33,363 bases of DNA from the NCBI GenBank assembly GCA_964487285.1, contig CAZAPZ010000003.1:1-33363 (forward strand). The letters are read 5' to 3'. This stretch comes from CAZAPZ01 sp964487285 (GTDB lineage: Bacteria; Campylobacterota_A; Desulfurellia; JAADFJ01). Made by a program: the position numbers and the translations under genes. Shown in pieces: positions 17,289 through 25,152 of the stretch (positions are counted from its first letter, which is position 1; each line of letters opens with the position of its first letter). The notes below the pieces were generated by a model. The model was given only the letters and a program-made list of their open reading frames with translations, had not been told where the DNA came from and ran no database searches.

Positions 17289-17522
17289 CTAACTTATTCT
17301 CTCGCAAGCATCCTCGCTGCTTCTGCGAGGTTCCGGATTCACAACTTTAAACTTAGAATTCATTTTTCTCGTATGAAGCTCTATTATATCGCCTATTTTA
17401 ACCTCATAAGGAGGTTTTTTTATTTTTCCATTAACAAAAACCATGCCGTTAGCGATAAACTCCTTCGATATCTCCCGCCTTTTCACAATTCTTGCTTGTT
17501 TTAGAAACTTATCTAACCTCAT
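17289..17522 (-). CDS. S4-domain RNA-binding protein (Hsp15/RlbP-like)
   Basis: A 77-residue single S4 domain: MRLDKFLKQARIVKRREIS, then NGMVFVNGKIKKPPYEVKIGD, with a short basic-acidic tail. Members of this family bind rRNA or stalled 50S subunits. The start is ATG 17522, which overlaps the surA-like stop as ATGA; the open frame extends 16 codons further upstream but without family similarity. A small inverted repeat (CCTCGC/GCGAGG, 17312-17330) lies in the last codons. It sits between the surA-like gene and pdxA, which are adjacent in E. coli. RNA binding is firm; the exact target is not known. Confidence 0.85.
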   Translation of the reverse strand: MRLDKFLKQARIVKRREISKEFIANGMVFVNGKIKKPPYEVKIGDIIELHTRKMNSKFKVVNPEPRRSSEDACERIS

Positions 17523-18442
17523 TTTGCATATATCGTTATGGCTGAATACTGTTTTAATGTTGATATCCATCTTTCAAGAGCATCGCTCCCGTTACGATTA
17601 GCAAGGATGGTCTTTATTCTGTTTTTAATTTTGTTCAAAGGAATTATTTTATTGCGCCGCCTTCCTACAAGTTTTATTATAGAATAACTTACTGTAGTCT
17701 TAATAAGCCCATATACATCATTTGTTTTCATACTTTGTACAATTTTATAAAACGATGGGTAGAGATCTTCTGTATTTATCCATCCAAGATCATATTTTTT
17801 ATAATTCAACTTTTTAACTGCCTTCATAAAATTTACAGACCCGTTTTTTATCATGGTAAGCCAGTTTGCAGCTTTTGCCTCTGCCGGCTTCTCGTCATGT
17901 TTTGTAAAGTAAAATGGAAGCTGATATAGATGAACTGAATCAGGCATCCTAAACCGCTTCAGGTTGTCATCATAATAGCTTTTTATCTGACCATCTGTAA
18001 TGTCGATATTCTCCCTTACAACAGATGAAATCAGCTCTCTTTTTAAAACTTGAAGCTTTATAAAATGATCGAGCTCCGGTGTTGTCAATCCAAGTTTCTT
18101 ATAAATTTTCAAGCGTTTTGCAGTTAAAATCCTACTTTTTATCCTTTTATATTCACCGATATCTAATTTAAGTTTCATCTTTTCAGCTCTTTGTTCTATA
18201 AGCTTATCCTCTATAATTTGATTCAGGGCTTTTTTAGTATTGGAAATTCCATAATATTTCATAGTTTGGTAAAGATCTACTGCCGTTATGGGTTCATCAT
18301 TAACAACTGCAAGTGTATCATCTATAACAGCAGCATTGGATACCCCGTAAAATGGCAGTATTACCAAAAATAATACCAATATAATATCTTTTGCGATGCG
18401 TAATACAGGACTATTCATATTTAGTATTGTTTTTCTCTTCAT
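17519..18442 (-). CDS. SurA-like periplasmic chaperone / peptidyl-prolyl isomerase
   Basis: The N terminus has a positively charged start, a hydrophobic stretch (about 17-32) and a small-residue site ending SNA near 37, a secretion signal. A SurA-type N-terminal chaperone domain follows (VIDDTLAVVNDEPITAVDL, IEDKLIEQRAEKMKL), then one parvulin-like region at about 165-275 that keeps WINTEDLYPSF and a basic C-terminal tail. Typical parvulin signatures are weak, so isomerase activity is doubtful; SurA needs only the chaperone part for outer membrane protein folding. At 307 residues it is one parvulin domain shorter than E. coli SurA. It starts 12 nt after mfd. Confidence 0.82.
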   Translation of the reverse strand: MKRKTILNMNSPVLRIAKDIILVLFLVILPFYGVSNAAVIDDTLAVVNDEPITAVDLYQTMKYYGISNTKKALNQIIEDKLIEQRAEKMKLKLDIGEYKRIKSRILTAKRLKIYKKLGLTTPELDHFIKLQVLKRELISSVVRENIDITDGQIKSYYDDNLKRFRMPDSVHLYQLPFYFTKHDEKPAEAKAANWLTMIKNGSVNFMKAVKKLNYKKYDLGWINTEDLYPSFYKIVQSMKTNDVYGLIKTTVSYSIIKLVGRRRNKIIPLNKIKNRIKTILANRNGSDALERWISTLKQYSAITIYAK

Positions 18443-18454
18443 ATATCATTTATT

Positions 18455-21400
18455 TCAGCTTTTTTTCTTAATTCCGTTTTTTTTCTCAAACTTTTTTATT
18501 ATATTATATATTTCAGGAATACCGTTAACTTTTTCAAAATAGATCGTATAATCTCCTATAAATCCAGCTTTCCCATTATAGCTTGTTATTATAGCCATAA
18601 CATTAGAAAGGTCAATAGGATAATTAGAGCTAAAGCTAACTATAAGTTTTTTATTATGAAAGTCAACCGATTTTGCTCCAATTGCCGCCGCCCTGTTTTT
18701 TATCACCGCTGCTGATATTATAGCTTCAAATTCGTCAGGAAGTCTGCCATAACGATCATGCGCTTCATAAATCAGTTTGTTAGCATCTTGCAAATCCGAA
18801 GCTCCAAGACGCTGATACCAGATAAGTCGTTCATTTTCGTTCATTAGTCCTGTTGGAATATAGCTTGCAATATCCCACGAAAGCTCAGCGGCTTCCGTTC
18901 CGCTATGATATGTTCCTCTAATTTTACCTGCCGCTTCCTTTACCATCTTGTGATAGAGAGAAAATCCGACAAAAAACGATTTTCCTTTCTGCTCTATGCC
19001 AAGCGGGTTTCCCGAACCGCGAATTTTATTATCGCTAACCGATAGTTCCATAGACGATCCAAACCCTTTACTAAATTTATTAAGCGCCGCAAGTCTCTTT
19101 TTTGCATTTTCCGTAAGATTTTTAGCTTTATCGATAAGAAAGACGGCTTTTGCAAACTTGTTAGATCTCCCAACCCTGCCTCTAAGTTGATAAAGATCTG
19201 AAAGGCCGAAATTTTGAGCTTCATCAACAATAATTGTGTTGACATCCGAAATGTCCAACCCCGATTCAATAATTGCAGTTGAAAGCAGAACATCATACTT
19301 GTGATTTCTAAAATCATTCATAATGACTTTGGATCTTGACTTTATCATCTGCCCATGAATAGTTGCAATTTTTGCATGCGGAACTAATGCGGCTATTTTA
19401 TCATAAATCTCTTTTATATCTTCTATCCTGTTATGAACAAAATAAACTTGGCCATGCTGCCTTAATTCCCAAAGAATGGCATCTTGAATAGTTTTGTCGG
19501 TTTTTGCCAATATTCGCGTATCAATTGGAATCCTATTCCGGGGAGGCGTATTTATTGTGCTTATATCCCAAATTCCGGACAAAGCCATTTGCAAAGTTCT
19601 TGGAATGGGTGTAGCTGAAACAGTAACAACATCTATATCGGAACGGTTTTTCTTAAGCTGCTCCTTAAATTTAACACCGAAACGCTGTTCCTCGTCAACA
19701 ATGACAAGTGATAACCGTTTTAATTTATCAGCATATTTTGTCACTGAGGCTGTCCCGATTAAAATATCAAAATTATCAATATTTGTGACATCCGACTTCA
19801 AATCAATGCGTTTTATATTAACAGGAAATTCTGAAAAACGCTTTGAGAAAACATCATAATGCTGATCTGCCAAAAGCGTTGTAGGAGCAACAACTATTAC
19901 TTGCCTGTTAGAAAACAGAGCTACCGCAGCCGCTACAAGAACAACCTCTGTTTTGCCAAATCCGGTTCCTCCCGTTATGAGTCTGTCTATGGGAATATCA
20001 CTTGACATGTCAGATTTTAAATCAGCTATAGCTTTTTTTTGATCATCGGTTCTGCAATATGGAAAACTCTCCTCAAATTGGAAAAGATACGGATTATCAA
20101 GATCGTAAGGCGTTCGCCTCGCAACAAAGCGTTTTGCATAAATAGCTGCATATCTTTTTGCCATTATAAGAATAGCCTTGTACGCCTTTTCTTTACGTTT
20201 TTTAAAAGCTTCAGATCCGAGACTATCAAGAAGATCTGGTTCCGCTCCATCATATTTTGCTATTTTCGCAGCATCGCTGATTGGCAAGTATAAAATTTCA
20301 TCGTTTCTATAAATAATTTTATACATCTGGTTTACAAAATCTGAATCGGTGATTTCTACTATCCCTGCAAATTTTCCTATTCCGTAATCTTTATGCACAA
20401 CAAAATCATCGATTTTAATGAGTTCAACGTGCGGTCTATCTTCTATATCTCTTTTTTTATGTTTAAACAATTGTTCAAAAGAGATATAGCATGAATTCCC
20501 GAAACAAAAATTATCGGCAAGATATCCTTTTTCGTACTTTATGCCGTCCTGTTTCAAAAGCGGCTTTATCCTTTTCAACTCTTCGTAATTTTCAGAAATA
20601 ATTGTAATCTTATCGGCGTCAAGATTTGATATCCGGTCAAGCTTATTTTTAATACTGCCTGTTATTTTAAGCTCGGTATATTTTGATTTCATATGAGATA
20701 TTGCAATTGAACTACTGGTTTTAAACCGTTCTATCTTATCTCTACCTGATATTATTGCAGACGGAGCTATCAGTTCAATTGCAGCTCTGTTTTTATATCG
20801 CCAGTAAGCTTCATTATAAAATATCTCAAAATTGATTCTGTCATCTATAATAATAGAAAAGCCCGAAAAAAGATCCGACGGATCACTTTTGAAATAATCG
20901 GTTTTCCATATTGATTCATCAGTATGGAAACTTTTTCCAAATTCATTTGCAGGAGTTACTGAAATCTTATTTATATATTCGGTCGATAATTGCGTTTTGC
21001 ATGAGAAAAACCGCATTGAATCAATTGTATCACCATAAAATTCTATTCTAAGCGGATCATCGTAAATTGGAATAAAACAATCAACTATTCCGCCTTTCAC
21101 TCTATATTGCCCTTTTGAAATCACCTGATCGCTATTTGTATAACCACTTGCAGAAAGAGTTTCAACAAAGCTGTACAAATCAAGCGGTTTACCTGTTTTT
21201 ATGTTGAAAAAACGACTTTTGAGACGATCTATACTGTTGATTTTGTAAAAAAGTGCCTCCGGTTCTGCAACAACAATTTTTGTATTTCTGCTATCAATCT
21301 GATAAAAAAATAGCATTCGCCTACTTAAAATCTTATCAGAAATCAATCTATCTTCATAAGGCATGAGATTGAAACCGGGAAATATAATCGGCACCGAACC

Positions 21401-21565
21401 GGATGAAAAAAACATAAGTTCATTGTAAACCCTTTCAATCTCATCTGCGGGTACAATAATTAGTGTGTTTGAAGTAAACTCGGATAAATAATGCGATGCG
21501 GCTGAAAGATTTGGAAAATCTTTAATCAATGACAGGCCATCGGGCAATTTGTTTTTCAGGCACAT
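18455..21565 (-). CDS. mfd: Transcription-repair coupling factor
   Basis: Removes stalled RNA polymerase and recruits UvrA. The 1036 residues (E. coli 1148) show a UvrB-like N-terminal half, an RNA-polymerase-interaction region (VHKDYGIGKFAGI near 387), the RecG-like motor with Walker A GGTGFGKTEV near 530, DEEQRFGVKFKEQL, SATPIPRTLQMALSGI, STAIIESGLDI and QLRGRVGRS, and a C-terminal TRCF domain (GRLPDEFE). Most Mfd proteins have GDVGFGKTEV; here Asp-Val is Gly-Thr. The ATG is the first after an in-frame TAG, without an evident ribosome site. apeB lies 145 nt upstream. Confidence 0.95.
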   Translation of the reverse strand: MCLKNKLPDGLSLIKDFPNLSAASHYLSEFTSNTLIIVPADEIERVYNELMFFSSGSVPIIFPGFNLMPYEDRLISDKILSRRMLFFYQIDSRNTKIVVAEPEALFYKINSIDRLKSRFFNIKTGKPLDLYSFVETLSASGYTNSDQVISKGQYRVKGGIVDCFIPIYDDPLRIEFYGDTIDSMRFFSCKTQLSTEYINKISVTPANEFGKSFHTDESIWKTDYFKSDPSDLFSGFSIIIDDRINFEIFYNEAYWRYKNRAAIELIAPSAIISGRDKIERFKTSSSIAISHMKSKYTELKITGSIKNKLDRISNLDADKITIISENYEELKRIKPLLKQDGIKYEKGYLADNFCFGNSCYISFEQLFKHKKRDIEDRPHVELIKIDDFVVHKDYGIGKFAGIVEITDSDFVNQMYKIIYRNDEILYLPISDAAKIAKYDGAEPDLLDSLGSEAFKKRKEKAYKAILIMAKRYAAIYAKRFVARRTPYDLDNPYLFQFEESFPYCRTDDQKKAIADLKSDMSSDIPIDRLITGGTGFGKTEVVLVAAAVALFSNRQVIVVAPTTLLADQHYDVFSKRFSEFPVNIKRIDLKSDVTNIDNFDILIGTASVTKYADKLKRLSLVIVDEEQRFGVKFKEQLKKNRSDIDVVTVSATPIPRTLQMALSGIWDISTINTPPRNRIPIDTRILAKTDKTIQDAILWELRQHGQVYFVHNRIEDIKEIYDKIAALVPHAKIATIHGQMIKSRSKVIMNDFRNHKYDVLLSTAIIESGLDISDVNTIIVDEAQNFGLSDLYQLRGRVGRSNKFAKAVFLIDKAKNLTENAKKRLAALNKFSKGFGSSMELSVSDNKIRGSGNPLGIEQKGKSFFVGFSLYHKMVKEAAGKIRGTYHSGTEAAELSWDIASYIPTGLMNENERLIWYQRLGASDLQDANKLIYEAHDRYGRLPDEFEAIISAAVIKNRAAAIGAKSVDFHNKKLIVSFSSNYPIDLSNVMAIITSYNGKAGFIGDYTIYFEKVNGIPEIYNIIKKFEKKNGIKKKS

Positions 21566-21602
21566 CGCAAACTATGAAAGACAAAGGAATAATCATTTTT
21601 TT

Positions 21603-21619
21603 AAACAGACATCCTGTTT
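21603..21619. repeat. Inverted repeat AAACAG-N5-CTGTTT in the apeB-mfd gap
   Basis: A 6-bp perfect inverted repeat with a 5-nt centre, located 38 nt upstream of the mfd ATG. On the minus strand it is followed by a run of A and not T, so it is not a terminator for apeB. An operator-like site is possible; no regulator can be named. Confidence 0.35.
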
Positions 21620-21659
21620 CCAACTTTCATTCGGAAAAATTGAACAATATGCAATCCTT

Positions 21660-21686
21660 CTGCCACTGCGAACCGACGCAGGGCAG
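21660..21686. other. Stable hairpin in the apeB-mfd intergenic region
   Basis: CTGCC, one bulged A, CTGCG, a 6-nt loop, then CGCAG and GGCAG form ten G/C-rich pairs in an otherwise AT-rich gap. It begins 24 nt after the apeB stop (minus strand). No T-run follows on the minus strand, so it is not a standard rho-independent terminator; it may protect the apeB 3' end or pause transcription into mfd. Confidence 0.5.
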
Positions 21687-21710
21687 TTTCAATTATCAAT
21701 AAATTTGAAA

Positions 21711-23114
21711 TTATCCTTTCTCTATAAACTGTTTATAAGCCCGATAGCTCTCGTAAAGATCAATTTTCGATGAAATTTCGTAAGGCGAATGCATAGATAT
21801 GAGTGCCGGCCCCGCATCAATAACATTCATACCATATTTTGCAAGAAATTTCGCAACCGTTCCTCCGCCGCCTTCATCAACCTTGCCAAGTTCACCTGTC
21901 TGCCATACTATGTCCGCTTTATCAAAAACAGTTCTAATATGAGAAACCCATTCTGCGTCTGCATCGTTTGCCATATATTTTCCGCCGTGTCCGGTAAATT
22001 TTGTCATCACTATACCGCTGCCGAGAAAGCTCGCATTGTCTTTTTCATATACGGATTTGTAAAGCGGGTTTAGCGCTCCGTTGACATCAGCTGAGATTGC
22101 TCCGCTTTTTGATAACAGTTCGAGCATACCCGCCTCATCAACAGGTATTCCAAACTCTTGTGCCGCCTCGTAAATTCCCTTTATTAAAAATAGCGAATTC
22201 ATTCCGGTTGCACCATCCGAACCTATCTCTTCTTTATCGGCAAGAAGTACAACGGTTGTGTACAAAGGAGTTTCGGAATCAAAAAGCGCTTTGCATGATG
22301 CAAATGCACAGATCCTATCATCCTGACCATATCCCGCGATCATGCTTCTATCAATACCAAGATCCAATGCTTCCATTGCAGGAACAATTTCAAGTTCGCT
22401 TGTTATAAAATCATTTTCTGTGATATGATACTTTTCGTTGAGCAGTTTAAGCAGATGCAGCTTTACCATATCCTTACCATCATCATCTGTTTCAGGTATA
22501 CTCCCTGCTAAAAGCGAGAGATTCTCACCGGTTATAATTTCGCCTGATTTTTTGTCATCCTGAACCTTATGTGATAGATGCGGGCATAGATCGGGCACAA
22601 CAAATGTCATGCCCTCATCCTTGCCCAGCTTTATCTGAATCGTATTTCCATCTTTGTCAATTATAATGCCCCGCATCTCTAACGGAATGTTTGCCCACTG
22701 ATATTTTTTAATCCCGCCATAATAATGAGTATGGAAAAACAGGAGATTATCCTCCTCATACATGGGAATCTGCTTTAAATCAATCCGTGGACAATCAACA
22801 TGAGATGCTATAATTCTCACGCCATCGGTAATTGGTTGTTTTCCCTTTTTTATGAGCATAAGGTTTTTGCCTCTGTTATTTATAAACATAAGTCCGCTTT
22901 TCTCATTCTCATAGCCCTGTTTATGGGCTTCGTTTTGAAAATAGCGCACAGTTTCCCGCTCCGTTCTCACACTGTTTAAAAATATTTTGTAGCTATCGGC
23001 AAAATCAAACACTTTTTTATAATCACTTCTTTTAGTCTTCTTCCATCCTGTGGATCTTTTATAGAATAAACTCTTTTTCAAATCATCTATCTTTTTACTT
23101 TCCTTGCCTGCCAT
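21711..23114 (-). CDS. apeB: M18 family aminopeptidase (aspartyl aminopeptidase type)
   Basis: A cytoplasmic di-zinc aminopeptidase of family M18, usually a large dodecameric shell that trims N-terminal residues. Metal and catalytic motifs are visible: SHVDCPR with His105 and Asp107, GYGQDDR, DKEEIGSDGATG, and TGHGGKYMAND near the C terminus. At 467 residues it is the usual length. AGGAGG about 9 nt before the ATG supports the start. It is divergent from the diguanylate cyclase gene, sharing a 106-nt promoter gap, and lies upstream of mfd. Substrate preference cannot be read from sequence. Confidence 0.92.
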   Translation of the reverse strand: MAGKESKKIDDLKKSLFYKRSTGWKKTKRSDYKKVFDFADSYKIFLNSVRTERETVRYFQNEAHKQGYENEKSGLMFINNRGKNLMLIKKGKQPITDGVRIIASHVDCPRIDLKQIPMYEEDNLLFFHTHYYGGIKKYQWANIPLEMRGIIIDKDGNTIQIKLGKDEGMTFVVPDLCPHLSHKVQDDKKSGEIITGENLSLLAGSIPETDDDGKDMVKLHLLKLLNEKYHITENDFITSELEIVPAMEALDLGIDRSMIAGYGQDDRICAFASCKALFDSETPLYTTVVLLADKEEIGSDGATGMNSLFLIKGIYEAAQEFGIPVDEAGMLELLSKSGAISADVNGALNPLYKSVYEKDNASFLGSGIVMTKFTGHGGKYMANDADAEWVSHIRTVFDKADIVWQTGELGKVDEGGGGTVAKFLAKYGMNVIDAGPALISMHSPYEISSKIDLYESYRAYKQFIEKG

Positions 23115-23184
23115 TTAACTTCCTCCTATATATGTACGACATAATAAACATTTTTTTCTATTTTTCCATCTTCATGTTAGAAAA

Positions 23185-23214
23185 TTAGACAAAAAGAAGT
23201 AACAGCGGTATAAT
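23185..23214 (+). promoter_or_regulatory. Promoter of the diguanylate cyclase gene, giving a leaderless message
   Basis: TTAGAC (23185-23190) and a perfect TATAAT (23209-23214) are spaced by 18 nt. Only six bases lie between the -10 box and the ATG at 23221, so transcription should start at or next to the A of the start codon. There is no Shine-Dalgarno sequence before this ATG, which fits leaderless translation. Confidence 0.6.
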
Positions 23215-23220
23215 TCAGTT

Positions 23221-24618
23221 ATGATGGCAAACAAATCAGTTGAACAACAGTTTGAGCCTCAAAAAACTAAAGAGATATTATTAAGAAGACTCATTATTGT
23301 CATACCGTTAGTGACAGTTCTTATGGTTTTTATCGCCTATATAATCCTGTTTGATATCTTTTCATATAAGCTAAAAGATATCGGTCTCGGATATGTAAAA
23401 AAATATTATATTGCGTCTCAAAAAGATGAGCAAAAATCAATAATAAAAAATTTTCGAGGCTTGATAAATAACGAGATAAGTCAAGCTGCAAAAGATACCC
23501 AAGCAAAAAGCAGAAAAAACGCAAAAAAATATGTAGAATCATTGATCTTAAAACAGATAAGTGATACGAAATATTCTAAAGACGGATATATTTTTGCCAT
23601 TGCATATAATGGCGTTACATTGGCTAATCCCAAAAAGAGTTTGATAGGTAAAAATAACTGGAATCTCACGGTTGACGGTGAAAAAATTGTTCAGAAACTC
23701 ATTAAAGCTGCACGACAAAACCCATCGGGAGCTTTTGTTAGATATACCGGAAGCAGTAAACCTTCAACTGGTCTTCCTGCAAAAAAAATCTCTTATGTAG
23801 CGGCAATCCCAAAATTAAAGTGGATTATAGGAAGCGGTTTTTATCTTGATGATATTAATACATTCGTTATAAAAAAGGAAAGAATTATCAATGGAATAAT
23901 TAAAAATTCATTAACAAAAATAGCTTATTTTATGATGGCTGTAATATTACTTGTTTTTATCTCATCGGTATTTCTCTCTAAAATATTAAAGAATATTTTC
24001 GTGAAGTATAGCAATAATATACTACGGCAAAATAAACTGCTTGAACAAAAAGTGCATGAACGAACGGACAAACTTAATACTTTGAACAGAAAACTGGCAG
24101 CTGCCAATGAGAGAGCGAATATCATGGCTGTTACAGATCCGCTGACATTGCTTTTTAATAGATTTCATATGGATAAACAACTCAATAATGAGATAGATCG
24201 TTTCAAAAGAACCAACCGCAGCTTTGCACTAATTTTTGCCGATATTGATAATTTTAAAAGTATTAATGATACATGCGGACATGGTTGCGGAGATTTCATA
24301 CTTGTATCTATCGCGCAAATTATGAAAAAATGTTTAAGAAAAATAGACACAATATCAAGATGGGGCGGCGAGGAATTTTTGATTTTACTGCCGGATACCG
24401 ATAGAGCCGGCGCGGCGGCGGCGGCGGAAAAGATAAGAGAAACTGTTGAAAATGCTAAACTTAAATATGGGGAAAATTTCTATAAAATAACAGTTACAAT
24501 TGGCGTATCAGTATATAATGACGCACAACTATCGGCAATCAATGTTATAAATAGAGCAGACAACGCAATGTATAGCGGAAAATTACAAGGCAAAAATTGC
24601 GTGATACACTCTCGATAA
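23221..24618 (+). CDS. Membrane diguanylate cyclase with Cache sensor domain
   Basis: Makes cyclic di-GMP from GTP in response to a periplasmic ligand. Layout: transmembrane segment 22-45, extracytoplasmic helix and Cache_2-type sensor about 60-215 (DGYIFAIAYNG, LIGKNNW, KKISYVAAIPKLKWIIGSG), second transmembrane segment 233-253, coiled coil 265-300, then a GGDEF domain (DPLTLLFNR, DIDNFKSIND). The active site is GGEEF at 382-386, and RKID at 373-376 is an intact inhibitory I-site five residues before it, so product feedback is expected. The Cache motif often written HP reads NP here. A GCG-only alanine run codes residues 398-402. No effector or phosphodiesterase gene is adjacent. Confidence 0.93.
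   Translation: MMANKSVEQQFEPQKTKEILLRRLIIVIPLVTVLMVFIAYIILFDIFSYKLKDIGLGYVKKYYIASQKDEQKSIIKNFRGLINNEISQAAKDTQAKSRKNAKKYVESLILKQISDTKYSKDGYIFAIAYNGVTLANPKKSLIGKNNWNLTVDGEKIVQKLIKAARQNPSGAFVRYTGSSKPSTGLPAKKISYVAAIPKLKWIIGSGFYLDDINTFVIKKERIINGIIKNSLTKIAYFMMAVILLVFISSVFLSKILKNIFVKYSNNILRQNKLLEQKVHERTDKLNTLNRKLAAANERANIMAVTDPLTLLFNRFHMDKQLNNEIDRFKRTNRSFALIFADIDNFKSINDTCGHGCGDFILVSIAQIMKKCLRKIDTISRWGGEEFLILLPDTDRAGAAAAAEKIRETVENAKLKYGENFYKITVTIGVSVYNDAQLSAINVINRADNAMYSGKLQGKNCVIHSR
24412..24426 (+). repeat. (GCG)5 trinucleotide run inside the GGDEF domain
   Basis: Five consecutive GCG codons encode Ala398-402 in the helix after the GGEEF hairpin. The domain length is normal compared with related sequences, so this is a composition oddity rather than a clear insertion. 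Five identical GC-rich codons in an AT-rich gene could vary in number between strains without breaking the frame. Confidence 0.5.
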
Positions 24619-24738
24619 TGATACCGCTGCATAATCAGAGATTTTAACTGAGAAAAATAAAACAAAAAATTTGTCATTAGAAGTATCGAAATCTATTTTT
24701 AAGCCACACTCAAAACTTTTCAGCCCACTATTCACAAA
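24619..24738. other. Non-coding gap after the diguanylate cyclase gene
   Basis: I see no convincing gene and no strong terminator hairpin here; there are only A/T-rich runs. The DGC gene ends at 24618 and a small minus-strand ORF ends at 24739, so transcription converges in this gap. Confidence 0.4.
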
Positions 24739-24984
24739 TCAACGACCTCTTATAATTCTAATCTCAACATTTCTTCCAACTAAGAGGTTCTTATTAATCT
24801 TCGAATTTGTAACAATAATCAATGTTTTGGAATTTTCATTATTTTCCATACCTAATTTATTACTTCTTGATCTTGATTTTCTTATCCCGACAATTTTCCC
24901 ATGATACAGTTTATTTCTTGATATCTCTTCTCTGTTTGTACCAACCTTATTGCTTTTGTATAAGGATTGAATAATTATATCCAT
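24739..24984 (-). CDS. Small basic hypothetical protein
   Basis: An 81-residue frame rich in Lys, Arg, Asn and Ile, with GGAGG about 10 nt before the ATG. The second half looks like alternating beta strands (TLIIVTNSKI, GRNVEIRIIRGR), loosely like a small nucleic-acid-binding barrel, but I cannot assign a family. There is no signal peptide or membrane segment. It lies downstream of moeA on the same strand, separated by 168 nt, and converges on the DGC gene. The overlapping plus-strand frame is leucine- and phenylalanine-rich without a ribosome site and looks like a shadow. Confidence 0.5.
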   Translation of the reverse strand: MDIIIQSLYKSNKVGTNREEISRNKLYHGKIVGIRKSRSRSNKLGMENNENSKTLIIVTNSKINKNLLVGRNVEIRIIRGR

Positions 24985-25152
24985 TCTAAAATAACCTCCA
25001 TCTTATATATCGGTTATTTATATCATTTCTTTATGTATAAAAATTATGAACTATAGAAACCACTGCACAATTTATCTTTTCAGTGCATTCCGTCGTCAGC
25101 GATTGGCCTCATTATTCTTCTTTAAGCTGTTTAAGCATATTTTAGCAAATAG
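24985..25152. other. Non-coding segment between moeA and the small hypothetical gene
   Basis: No gene of useful length. It holds a GC-richer stretch around 25080-25115 and a 16-base element (25056-25071) that recurs with one mismatch near the tRNA at 33240. On the minus strand TTGTGC followed 16 nt later by CATAAT could be a weak promoter for the 81-residue gene. Tiny frames of 8-10 codons are present without other support. Confidence 0.4.
25056..25071 (-). repeat. 16-base element shared with the tRNA-upstream region, copy 1
   Basis: Minus strand ATTGTGCAGTGGTTTC. Copy 2 at 33240-33255 differs at one base. Both lie in non-coding DNA and in the same orientation upstream of a minus-strand gene (the 81-residue ORF and tRNA-Arg). 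Meaning unknown; it may contain a -35-like TTGTGC. Confidence 0.35.

Noticed and set aside
17312..17330. CCTCGC/GCGAGG hairpin as a terminator of the S4 gene
   Set aside because: It lies within the coding sequence and is not followed by a T-run.
24671..24904. Plus-strand 77-codon open frame rich in Leu and Phe
   Set aside because: Opposite to the 81-residue minus-strand frame, which has a ribosome site and more protein-like composition; the plus frame has none.
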